DNA of 64,000 bases from positions 195,818 to 259,817 of the forward strand of contig JAYFPY010000014.1 in NCBI GenBank assembly GCA_034927505.1, in the 5' to 3' direction. This DNA is from RUG100 sp034927505 (GTDB lineage Bacteria; Bacillota; Clostridia; Peptostreptococcales; Anaerovoracaceae). Every line of letters starts with the position of its first letter. Position 1 is the first letter of the stretch. Positions 15,983 through 23,931 of this stretch are shown here, in pieces. The position numbers and the translations under genes were made by a program. The notes below the pieces were generated by a model. The model was not told where the DNA came from. It saw only the letters and a program-made list of their open reading frames with translations, and searched no databases.

Positions 15983-16603
15983 TCAGTCCCTGGACATAAT
16001 GATCAGCAGCTGTCCCTTGTCGACTTTGATATATGCATCGTTGTCGATGAATTCATTGCTGACGCCCAGGGGATAATCCGAGGTCAGGGTATGATCGTGA
16101 AGGGGATATTCGACACCTGTGACAGTAACCCCTTCGCACCGGGCCGAATGGGCCAGGAGGGAAAGTTTGTATCCGGGTCTCGAAGGCAGGTATATCTCAT
16201 CATCGATGAGAGCCATGATCATATTCTGCTCATCTATCATAATGACCGAGATGTCTTTTTCTGCCGCCGCAACAATGTTCTGTATGTTTGCAACAGTGTG
16301 ATCGGCTCTGCCGCCTATGCCGCCTAAAATCATTATGCTGCGATAGCCCTTTTCCACTGCATGATCTATGCAGAGAGATGTATCGGTAATATCCTTATGT
16401 GAAGGCACTTGTATGATCTCTGTATCATCGGGCAGAGGTGATCTGACTGAATCAAAGTCGCCGATCACCGCGTCGGGGGAGATGTTCTCTGCCGCTGCAC
16501 GGTCATATCCGCCGTCTGCACATACAATATATGAATCCGATATATCAATTAAGTCATTGATTTTTCCGTTAAGGAATGATGTAATAATAATGCATTTATC
16601 CAT
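15983..16603 (-). CDS. thiN: Thiamine diphosphokinase
   Basis: Transfers pyrophosphate from ATP to thiamine, giving thiamine diphosphate. The protein is 206 aa, normal for the TPK family. The conserved N-terminal site reads IVCADGGYDRAAAENISPDAVIGDFDS, in which DGG and GDFDS bind nucleotide and metal. GGIGGRADHTVANI is the second diagnostic motif. The C-terminal beta-domain ends VSNEFIDNDAYIKVDKGQLLII. ATG at 16601-16603 is chosen because similarity starts there; the in-frame upstream extension to 16738 covers the start of the divergent nifU-like gene. Its ribosome binding site is weak. It complements thiT, which imports thiamine under riboswitch control. Confidence 0.9.
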   Translation of the reverse strand: MDKCIIITSFLNGKINDLIDISDSYIVCADGGYDRAAAENISPDAVIGDFDSVRSPLPDDTEIIQVPSHKDITDTSLCIDHAVEKGYRSIMILGGIGGRADHTVANIQNIVAAAEKDISVIMIDEQNMIMALIDDEIYLPSRPGYKLSLLAHSARCEGVTVTGVEYPLHDHTLTSDYPLGVSNEFIDNDAYIKVDKGQLLIIMSRD

Positions 16604-16721
16604 AGCACCAGTATACATCATTTTCAGAATAATGCAAAGACTAACAATCCCTTGAAAAGGCACCCGCAGTAGAGTATAATCAATGTAACGGACAGATTCT
16701 AAGGAGAATGAAATAATAATC

Positions 16722-17000
16722 ATGGAACAGAAAATCACAAAGATCCTGAAAGAAAAAGTAGACCCTGTTTTAGCAGAACATTACGGCGGAGCCATGCTCA
16801 CCGGATTTGAGGACGGCGTCGTTTATGTAAAGCTCACAGGCGCATGTGCAACATGCCCATCGGCCCAGTCTACTATCGAAGATGTAGTAAAAGATATCGT
16901 TACGAAAGAATGCAAAGAAGTAAAGGATGTCAAACTAGATACATCTGTCAGCGAAGATATTCTGGATATGGCAAGAAAGATATTGAATAAGGAAGCATAA
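16722..17000 (+). CDS. NifU C-terminal-domain Fe-S scaffold protein
   Basis: Small Fe-S cluster carrier of 92 aa, consisting only of the NifU-like C-terminal domain. The CxxC cluster motif is in GACATCPSAQSTIEDVVKDI, with the typical N-terminal part VDPVLAEHYGGAMLTGFEDG. A TATAAT at about 16675-16680 and AAGGAG before the start support expression divergent from thiN. It precedes a run of Fe-S-rich enzymes, including the 4Fe-4S dehydratase AbfD; a role in cluster supply is plausible but this family is general. Confidence 0.88.
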   Translation: MEQKITKILKEKVDPVLAEHYGGAMLTGFEDGVVYVKLTGACATCPSAQSTIEDVVKDIVTKECKEVKDVKLDTSVSEDILDMARKILNKEA

Positions 17001-17122
17001 AAACTGTGATCGCATCTGCGCGGATCGCAGGTTCGATATGCGGTAGTATAATATAGTCAATACTGGATATACCGTTCAATTAAGTGCTCGGCATGATCCA
17101 AGGAAAATAAAGGAGTGATTTT

Positions 17123-18598
17123 ATGACATTAATGACAGGAGCTCAGTATATCGAGAGCTTGAGAAAACTGAAGACAAGAGTTTACATGTTCGGTGAGAAA
17201 ATCGACAATTGGGTAGACCATCCAATCATCAAACCATCGATCAACTGCGTAGCAGTAACTTATGACCTGGCACAGGATCCTCAGTATGCAGACCTGATGA
17301 CTACTAAGTCGAATCTTACAGGTGAGACGATCAACAGATTTGCAAACCTGCACCAGAGCACAGACGACTTGAGAAAAAAGGTCAAGATGCAGAGACTTTG
17401 TGGACAGAAGACAGCTTCATGTTTCCAGAGATGCGTAGGAATGGATGCGTTCAACGCAGTATTCTCCACAACTTTTGAAATCGACAAGAAGCACGGAACA
17501 AAATATCACGAAAACTTTGTAAACTACCTGAAGATGGTACAGGAAAATGATATCATCGTTGACGGAGCAATGACTGACCCTAAGGGCGACAGAGGATTGA
17601 CTCCTTCAAAACAGAAGGATCCTGATCTCTATCTGAGAATCAAGGAAAGAAGAGATGACGGTATCGTCGTAAGAGGCGCAAAATGCCACCAGACAGGTTC
17701 CATCAACTCACATGAGCACATCATCATGCCTACTATCGCAATGGGCGAAGATGACAAAGACTATGCAGTATCATTTGCATGTCCTTCAGACGCAGACGGC
17801 CTGTTCATGGTATATGGCAGACAGTCATGCGACACAAGAAAACTGGAGAAGGGCGCAGACGTTGACCTGGGTAACAGCCAGTTCGGCGGACAGGAAGCTC
17901 TCGTAGTATTCGACGACGTATTCATCCCTAATGACAGGATCTTCCTTTGCGGAGAAACTGAATTCGCAGGAATGATGGTTGAAAGATTTGCAGGATACCA
18001 CAGACAGTCATACGGCGGATGCAAAGTCGGCGTTGGCGATGTTATTATCGGTGCTGCTGCTCTGGCTGCAGAATACAATGGTGCAGCTAAGGCTTCACAC
18101 GTTAAGGACAAGCTCATCGAAATGACTCACCTGAACGAAACACTGTACTGCTGCGGTATTGCATGCTCAGCTGAAGGTTATCCTACAGAAGCAGGAAACT
18201 ATCAGATCGATCTGCTGCTTGCAAACGTATGTAAACAGAATGTAACCAGATTCCCTTACGAAATCGTAAGACTTGCAGAAGACATCGCAGGCGGACTTAT
18301 GGTTACAATGCCTTCAGAAGCTGACTTCAATTCAGACATGAAGGTTGGAAGAAACGGAGAAACAATAGGCGAATGGTGCAACAAGTTCTTTGCTGCTTCA
18401 CCGGCTTGCACAACAGAAGAGAGAATGAGAGTTCTCAGATTCCTCGAGAATATCTGTCTGGGTGCTTCAGCTGTTGGATACAGAACAGAATCGATGCACG
18501 GTGCCGGTTCACCACAGGCTCAGAGAATCATGATCAGCCGTCAGGGCAACATCAATGGAAAGAAAGAGCTTGCTAAGGCAATTGCTAAAATAAAATAG
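17123..18598 (+). CDS. abfD: 4-hydroxybutyryl-CoA dehydratase / vinylacetyl-CoA delta-isomerase
   Basis: FAD- and [4Fe-4S]-containing radical dehydratase that converts 4-hydroxybutyryl-CoA to crotonyl-CoA. It has 491 aa, close to the Clostridium aminobutyricum enzyme. All four cluster ligands are present one position later than in that enzyme: Cys100 and Cys104 (TASCFQRCVGMD), His293 and Cys300 (GYHRQSYGGCKVG). The HpaB-type acyl-CoA-dehydrogenase fold is evident throughout. The ribosome binding site AAGGAGTG precedes ATG 17123. A TATAAT at 17047-17052 may be the promoter. Downstream lie the CoA-transferase and 4-hydroxybutyrate dehydrogenase of the same pathway, with a small Cys-rich protein between. 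Codon use here is noticeably optimised and repetitive, as expected for an abundant enzyme. Confidence 0.97.
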   Translation: MTLMTGAQYIESLRKLKTRVYMFGEKIDNWVDHPIIKPSINCVAVTYDLAQDPQYADLMTTKSNLTGETINRFANLHQSTDDLRKKVKMQRLCGQKTASCFQRCVGMDAFNAVFSTTFEIDKKHGTKYHENFVNYLKMVQENDIIVDGAMTDPKGDRGLTPSKQKDPDLYLRIKERRDDGIVVRGAKCHQTGSINSHEHIIMPTIAMGEDDKDYAVSFACPSDADGLFMVYGRQSCDTRKLEKGADVDLGNSQFGGQEALVVFDDVFIPNDRIFLCGETEFAGMMVERFAGYHRQSYGGCKVGVGDVIIGAAALAAEYNGAAKASHVKDKLIEMTHLNETLYCCGIACSAEGYPTEAGNYQIDLLLANVCKQNVTRFPYEIVRLAEDIAGGLMVTMPSEADFNSDMKVGRNGETIGEWCNKFFAASPACTTEERMRVLRFLENICLGASAVGYRTESMHGAGSPQAQRIMISRQGNINGKKELAKAIAKIK

Positions 18599-18614
18599 CA
18601 TGATTATTTTTAAT

Positions 18615-18651
18615 AAGCCGCCCGGCATAATGGCTTGGCGGCTTGTTATTT
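18615..18651 (+). terminator. Stem-loop after abfD, probably partial terminator
   Basis: AAGCCGCC (18615-18622) pairs perfectly with GGCGGCTT (18637-18644), followed by the imperfect T-run GTTATTT. It may set the abfD message apart from the downstream genes. Confidence 0.6.
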
Positions 18652-18672
18652 AATGAACGGAGTATAGCATAG

Positions 18673-18948
18673 ATGAAATGCGGAGTTAGATTTTGCGGAG
18701 GATGCAATCCCAGGTATGACAGGGGAGCAGCCCTGAAAGAACTTGAGAAACAGGAGCCGGACGTAGATTTTCAGATCGCCGAAGAAGGTGTAGACTACGA
18801 TTATCTGCTGGTTATCGGCGGATGTACCAACTGCTGCGCTTCACACTGCCAGTTTTCAACGAAGGAAGGCGTGGTAAAGATGTGGGACGAACAGCACATA
18901 GACAAAGTGATAAAGAACATCAATAAAGTAGCAAATAATATCAAGTAG
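18673..18948 (+). CDS. Small Cys-rich protein of unknown function in the 4-hydroxybutyrate operon
   Basis: A 91-aa protein with Cys at positions 3, 8, 11 and a second group in GGCTNCCASHCQF (about residues 50-62). The two groups flank an acidic stretch ending DYLLVIGG. The pattern MKCGVRFCGGCNPRYDRG looks like an Fe-S or zinc site, and the fold may be flavodoxin- or ferredoxin-like; no named family is recognised. GGAG lies about 12 nt before ATG 18673. It sits between abfD and abfT, separated from abfD by a stem-loop. Similar small proteins occur beside fermentation CoA enzymes in Clostridia as far as I recall. A role in electron transfer to, or activation of, AbfD is only a guess. Confidence 0.75.
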   Translation: MKCGVRFCGGCNPRYDRGAALKELEKQEPDVDFQIAEEGVDYDYLLVIGGCTNCCASHCQFSTKEGVVKMWDEQHIDKVIKNINKVANNIK

Positions 18949-19007
18949 ATAAATATATATATATCAACAAATAAATCAATTTTAATGAAAGGTCAGGTAA
19001 TTTAAAA

Positions 19008-20327
19008 ATGGACTGGAAAAAAACTTATGAAGAGAGAAAATGTTCAGCTGACGATGCTGTAAGAAAAGGCATCAAATCAGGAGACAGAGTTGTGTTCGCA
19101 CACTGCGTTGGAGAACCGCCTGTTCTCGTAGATGCTATGGTCAAGAACAAGGACGCTTATAAAGACGTTACGGTTTCTCACATGGTTACCCTGGGAAAAG
19201 GTGAATACTCACTGCCGGAAAATCATGATTCATTTACATTTGAAGGCTGGTTCCTCAGCCCGACTACCAGAAAATCCACTTCGCAGGGACACGGAGAATT
19301 CGTTCCTGTATTCTTTCATGAGATACCAAAGCTGATCAGACAGGATATCTTCCACGAAGACGTTCTGCTGGTTTCAGTTTCAAAACCGGATGAACATGGA
19401 TTCTGCTGTACAGGCGTATCATCAGACTACACGATGCAGGCTGCAAAATCATGCAAAACTGTCATTGCAGAAGTCAACGATCAGATGCCTACAGTATTCG
19501 GAGATACTTTTATACACGTAAATGATATCGACTATTTCGTTGAAACATCACATCCGCTTTACGAGATAACACCTCCTACTATCGGACCGGTAGAAGAAGC
19601 AATAGGCAAGAACTGTGCATCACTGATCAAAGACGGAGACACACTGCAGCTGGGAATAGGAGCTATTCCTGATGCCGTTCTTTCACAGCTGGGAGACAAA
19701 AAGCATCTGGGTATCCACTCGGAAATGATTTCTGACGGAGTTGTAGACCTGTATGAAAAGGGAGCTATCGACTGTTCGATGAATCCTGTTGACAACGGCA
19801 AGATGGTCATCACATTCCTGATGGGAACAAAGAGACTGTATGATTTCTGCGACAAGAACCCTATGGTTGAACTGAGACCGGTAGATTACGTAAACCATCC
19901 GGAAGTAGTCGCACAGTGTTCAAACATCATATGCATAAATTCATGCGTACAGGTAGACTTCATGGGACAGATCGTTTCAGAGTGCATAGGAACAAATCAG
20001 ATTTCTGCAGTAGGCGGACAGGTCGACTTCGTAAGAGGCGCTGCAATGTCACATGACGGAAACGGAAAAGCAATCATAGCTATGCCGTCAGTAACTGTTA
20101 AAAAAGATGGAACAAAGATCTCAAAGATCGTACCTTTCATAGATCACGGTGCAGCTGTAACAACTTCAAGATGTGACGCTGACTATGTCATCACTGAATA
20201 TGGAATTGCTGAAATGAAGGGAAAGACTCTTCACGACAGAGCAAGACAGCTTATCAACATTGCTCATCCTGATGTAAGGGAAGAGCTTAAAAAGCAGTTC
20301 GTAGAAAGATTCAACTGCGAATTTTAA
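19008..20327 (+). CDS. abfT: 4-hydroxybutyrate CoA-transferase
   Basis: Class I CoA-transferase of 439 aa that exchanges CoA between acetyl-CoA or butyryl-CoA and 4-hydroxybutyrate. The catalytic glutamate is Glu239 in GIHSEMISDG (Glu238 in the Clostridium aminobutyricum enzyme). The glycine-rich motif LQLGIGAIPDAVLSQL and the C-terminal VTTSRCDADYVITEYGIAEM are diagnostic of the acetyl-CoA hydrolase/transferase family. The start at 19008 follows GAAAGGTCAGG. It supplies the substrate of AbfD and takes the product of AbfH, so the three genes form one pathway module. Confidence 0.95.
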   Translation: MDWKKTYEERKCSADDAVRKGIKSGDRVVFAHCVGEPPVLVDAMVKNKDAYKDVTVSHMVTLGKGEYSLPENHDSFTFEGWFLSPTTRKSTSQGHGEFVPVFFHEIPKLIRQDIFHEDVLLVSVSKPDEHGFCCTGVSSDYTMQAAKSCKTVIAEVNDQMPTVFGDTFIHVNDIDYFVETSHPLYEITPPTIGPVEEAIGKNCASLIKDGDTLQLGIGAIPDAVLSQLGDKKHLGIHSEMISDGVVDLYEKGAIDCSMNPVDNGKMVITFLMGTKRLYDFCDKNPMVELRPVDYVNHPEVVAQCSNIICINSCVQVDFMGQIVSECIGTNQISAVGGQVDFVRGAAMSHDGNGKAIIAMPSVTVKKDGTKISKIVPFIDHGAAVTTSRCDADYVITEYGIAEMKGKTLHDRARQLINIAHPDVREELKKQFVERFNCEF

Positions 20328-20373
20328 TTATCACTACGGACGCCGCACTGCGGCAACAATAGGAGGAAAAACA

Positions 20374-21498
20374 ATGCAAGCATTAAGAGTAGTACCAACA
20401 ATCCATTATTTTGACACATTCAAAGAGTTCAACGATGAATTCAAACTTGGAAAGGGCGATATCCTGGTAACTAACCAGTGGATGTATGACCCGTATGTAA
20501 AACCGCTGGGAATCGATATCCCTGTTATCTATCAGGAAAAATACGGACAGGGCGAACCTACCGATGAAATGATGGATGCATTGAAGAAGGATATGGACAA
20601 ATACACATTTGACAGAATCATCGCATTTGGCGGCGGCACTATCGTCGACATCTGTAAAGTACTGTCATGCGATATCCCGGGAAAGGTTGCAGACCTTTAC
20701 ACAGGAAAGGTAGCTCCGAAGAGAATAAAGGAACTGGTAGTAGTTCCTACAACTTGCGGAACAGGATCGGAAGTAACTAATGTAGCAGTAGCTTCTATTC
20801 CTTCAATGAACCTGAAGAAAGGTATTGCAGACGAGCAGACTTATGCTGATACAGCAGTTCTTATTCCTGAATCACTTCAGGGACTGCCCGACAAAGTATT
20901 CGCAACAAGTTCGGTAGACGCTTTGATCCACGCTGTTGAATCATTCCTGTCGCCAAAGGCTTCACCTTTTACTGAGATCTTCTCACTGGATGCTATCAAG
21001 ATCATCATGAACGGATATAAGGAAATCATCGCCAAGGGTGGCAACACTGCAGAAAACAGAAAGCCTTATCTGAAGGATTTCTGCCTGGCAGCAAACTATG
21101 CAGGTATTGCATTCGGAAACGCAGGATGCGGAGCAGTTCACGCACTGTCATATGCACATGGCGGAGCATTCCACATCGCACACGGCGAAGCAAACTTCAT
21201 ATGCTTTACAGAAGTCTTCAAGATGTACATGAGAAAGCAGCCTAAGGGCAAGATCGAGATCGCCAACAAGATATTTGCAGATGTTCTTGGATGCGATGAA
21301 GCTAATGTATATGACGAACTGGACAAGTTCCTCGGAAAAATCATTGAGAAAAAACCTTTGAACGAATTCGGCATGAAGAAAGAACAGGCAGCTGAATTTG
21401 CTAAGTCAACAATAGAGAATCAGCAGAGACTGCTGGGCAACAACTATGTTGAACTGACAGAAGCAGAAGTCAAAGAAATATTTGACAACCTGTACTAA
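20374..21498 (+). CDS. abfH: 4-hydroxybutyrate dehydrogenase (iron-containing alcohol dehydrogenase)
   Basis: NAD-dependent enzyme interconverting succinate semialdehyde and 4-hydroxybutyrate, 374 aa. The group III alcohol dehydrogenase fold shows the NAD site IIAFGGGTIVDICK and PTTCGTGSEVTNVAV. Metal ligands are expected in DALIHAVESF (Asp and His) and in ALSYAHGGAFHIAHGEAN (two His). The start follows an excellent AGGAGG. The gap from abfT contains a short GCCGC-act-GCGGC hairpin (20343-20355). The operon lacks the 4-aminobutyrate aminotransferase and succinyl-CoA-dependent semialdehyde dehydrogenase that would feed this enzyme; they may be elsewhere. It ends in a clear terminator. Confidence 0.94.
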   Translation: MQALRVVPTIHYFDTFKEFNDEFKLGKGDILVTNQWMYDPYVKPLGIDIPVIYQEKYGQGEPTDEMMDALKKDMDKYTFDRIIAFGGGTIVDICKVLSCDIPGKVADLYTGKVAPKRIKELVVVPTTCGTGSEVTNVAVASIPSMNLKKGIADEQTYADTAVLIPESLQGLPDKVFATSSVDALIHAVESFLSPKASPFTEIFSLDAIKIIMNGYKEIIAKGGNTAENRKPYLKDFCLAANYAGIAFGNAGCGAVHALSYAHGGAFHIAHGEANFICFTEVFKMYMRKQPKGKIEIANKIFADVLGCDEANVYDELDKFLGKIIEKKPLNEFGMKKEQAAEFAKSTIENQQRLLGNNYVELTEAEVKEIFDNLY

Positions 21499-21518
21499 AA
21501 ATATACCGCAAGGTTATT

Positions 21519-21557
21519 GGAAACGGCATAGCTTCGGCTTTGCCGTTTTCCTTGTAT
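21519..21557 (+). terminator. Rho-independent terminator after abfH
   Basis: GGAAACGGCA (21519-21528) pairs with TGCCGTTTTCC (21541-21551) with inner pairing around TTCG, followed by TTGTATTT. Confidence 0.85.
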
Positions 21558-21623
21558 TTAAAGGTGTTTTAAGGTAAAATCATATACATGTAGGATACTT
21601 GCAGCGGAGAAGGAGAATAATAT

Positions 21624-22424
21624 ATGACAAACAGTGTAATAGTGATGGAAAGCAGCAGCAATCTGCGTGCTCTTGGGAGAGATGCTCTGAAAGACAAATG
21701 GATGGAAGCTGTTCTGGTGGTAATGATTTTTTGCGTGCTGACGGAAATACCGGTGATAATACTGGATTCAGTATTTGGCGGGTCCATGTTCGATACAGTG
21801 ACCAACGGATACAATCCAGCCTACGGAGGTTATACAGATGTAAGCGATGCAGGGGGATACTCAATGGTGTCATCGATATACCTGCTTGTAGTGTCAGGGC
21901 CGCTGACATACGGCATATCCCTGTTTTTCCTAAACCTGTTCAGAAATTCAGGCACAGAAATATCAACAATAATGGTTGGATTTGAAAAATTCGGAAAAAC
22001 ATTTCTTCTGGCTTTATATATGTCGGTATTTATCTTTCTCTGGGCATTGCTTTTCCTGATTCCCGGAGTGATCGCAGCTATAAAGTACAGTCAGTCATTT
22101 TTCATACTGGCAGATAACCCGGAGATGAGCATCCCGGAAATTGTAAATGAATCTAAAAGACTGATGGCAGGAAACAAAGGAAAGTATTTTTGCTATAATC
22201 TGTCATTTATAGGATGGATCATTCTGGCAGCAATACCGGCAGGAACGATCGGAGCTCTTGCCGCAGTATATATCAATAGCTATTTTGTAACTCAGATATG
22301 CACATTTATCGGAGGCGTAGGATTATTTTGGGTATTTGCTTATCTCAGATCGACGGGAGTTGCGTTCTACCAGATACTGACAGGACGGCTGAGAGCGGAT
22401 ACATATGATCCCGGAGAGTATTGA
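21624..22424 (+). CDS. DUF975 family membrane protein
   Basis: Integral membrane protein of 266 aa with about five or six helices. It shows the DUF975 hallmarks: an N-terminal LRALGRDALKDKWMEAVLV, a central FLIPGVIAAIKYSQSFFILADNP, and the following SKRLMAGNKGKYFCYNLSFIGW. The function of the family is unknown. The same domain forms the N-terminal half of the two proteins at 45953-49105. Its stop codon TGA (22422-22424) lies 1 nt before the MurE-like start, so the two are probably translated together. A promoter is likely in the 125-nt gap after the abfH terminator. Confidence 0.85.
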   Translation: MTNSVIVMESSSNLRALGRDALKDKWMEAVLVVMIFCVLTEIPVIILDSVFGGSMFDTVTNGYNPAYGGYTDVSDAGGYSMVSSIYLLVVSGPLTYGISLFFLNLFRNSGTEISTIMVGFEKFGKTFLLALYMSVFIFLWALLFLIPGVIAAIKYSQSFFILADNPEMSIPEIVNESKRLMAGNKGKYFCYNLSFIGWIILAAIPAGTIGALAAVYINSYFVTQICTFIGGVGLFWVFAYLRSTGVAFYQILTGRLRADTYDPGEY

Positions 22425-22425
22425 T

Positions 22426-23931
22426 ATGAGACCGGATACAGAAAAATATATTGAAACACTGGAGGCTGCCGGCCTGGTGGAAAAAGTACATGTTCCGGCA
22501 GAAATAAAGAAAAAAGAAGTGGAATATATATCATATGACTCACAAGATATAAAAGAAGGCACGCTTTTCGTTTGTAAAGGAGCTCATTTTTCATCGAAGT
22601 ATCTGGCGGAAGCATTGAAAAAAGGAGCTTTCATATACATCAGTGAAACAGAATACGAAGAGAATGAAGTGGACGCGTCGTATATTATTGTAAACGATAT
22701 AAGAAAGACTATGGCTCTTATAGCAGATCTGTATTACGACCGTATCTGGCAGAGAATAACTACTGTTGGGATCACCGGCACCAAGGGGAAGTCAACAACG
22801 GCTTACTTTATGCGGTCGATCCTGGACGATCACCTGAAAAGCAGAGGGAAACCTTTCAGTGCAATAATATCGGGCATAGACAACTATGATGGAGTTATTA
22901 CAGAAGAGTCTCATCTGACTACTCCCGAGGCTATGATGCTGCACAGACATTTTGACAACGCAGTCAAAAGCGGCATCGAATATGTCTCGATGGAGGTATC
23001 GTCCCAGGCACTGAAATATGACAGGACAATGGGCATAACATTCGACATCGGCTGCTTTCTAAACTTGGGTGAAGATCATATTAGCCCTGTGGAGCATCCC
23101 AGTGTGGAAGACTACATGGCCAGCAAGATGATCCTGATGCATCAGTGTAAAACTGCAGTGATAAATATAGACAGCAGGTACGGCAGACAGGCTGCCGATG
23201 AAGCGGAAGATTTGGCAGAAAAAGTGGTGACTTTCGGAGAACAGCCTTCAGCAGATATTTATGGCTACGATGTGGAGCCGGGCAGGAGAGGCACTGCTTT
23301 CCGCGCAAGAGGAAAGGATTTTGACGAAGGATTCAAAATCGGACTGACAGGTCTGTTCAATGTGAGCAATGCTCTTGCAGCTATTGCTATGAGTCATGAA
23401 CTGGGCATTCCGATAGATAATATCAAAAGAGGACTGGAAAAGGCAAGAGTCAGCGGAAGAATGGAGATATTCACCGACCATGATGAGACCATGACAGTCA
23501 TAGTGGATTATGCTCACAACAAGATGAGTTTCGAAGCTTTGTTTGAAAGTGTGAAGAAGGAGTACCCGGGCAAAAAGATCATGATAGTCTTCGGATGTCC
23601 GGGAAAGAAAGCCCAGAGACGAAGAAAAGAACTGGGACAGGCCGCGGGCAAATACTGCAGCAAAGTATTCATAACAGAAGAGGATGCAGGAGAGGAACCT
23701 GTGCTCAGCATCAGCAATGAGATCGCTGTTCATGTGAAAGAGCAGGGCTGCCCCTATGAAATAATAGAGGACAGAGGCGAGGCGATACGAAAAGCCATCG
23801 AAGAAGCCGATGCGAATACTGTCCTGCTGTTGACCGGAAAAGGACGTGAAACCAGACAGAAGAGAGGTATAGAGTATATAGACACGCCTTCTGATGTTGA
23901 ATATGTGGAGAGGTATCTTGGTGAAAAATAA
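22426..23931 (+). CDS. MurE-like Mur ligase lacking the DNPR specificity motif
   Basis: ATP-dependent amino acid ligase of the MurE type, 501 aa. An N-terminal Mur-ligase domain (VEYISYDSQDIKEGTLFVCKG) is followed by the ATP site VGITGTKGKSTTAYFM, the central LTTPEAMMLHRHF (UDP-MurNAc-dipeptide recognition) and the C-terminal domain from VIVDYAHNKMSFEAL. In diaminopimelate-adding MurE the next motif is DNPR; here the aligned stretch reads ITEEDAGEEP, so that specificity is not supported. It may add another residue at position 3, or act outside normal cell-wall synthesis. ATG 22426 follows GGAGAG (22412-22417) by 8 nt; the in-frame ATG at 22405 lies inside the DUF975 gene. No other mur genes are adjacent. 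Confidence 0.82.
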   Translation: MRPDTEKYIETLEAAGLVEKVHVPAEIKKKEVEYISYDSQDIKEGTLFVCKGAHFSSKYLAEALKKGAFIYISETEYEENEVDASYIIVNDIRKTMALIADLYYDRIWQRITTVGITGTKGKSTTAYFMRSILDDHLKSRGKPFSAIISGIDNYDGVITEESHLTTPEAMMLHRHFDNAVKSGIEYVSMEVSSQALKYDRTMGITFDIGCFLNLGEDHISPVEHPSVEDYMASKMILMHQCKTAVINIDSRYGRQAADEAEDLAEKVVTFGEQPSADIYGYDVEPGRRGTAFRARGKDFDEGFKIGLTGLFNVSNALAAIAMSHELGIPIDNIKRGLEKARVSGRMEIFTDHDETMTVIVDYAHNKMSFEALFESVKKEYPGKKIMIVFGCPGKKAQRRRKELGQAAGKYCSKVFITEEDAGEEPVLSISNEIAVHVKEQGCPYEIIEDRGEAIRKAIEEADANTVLLLTGKGRETRQKRGIEYIDTPSDVEYVERYLGEK

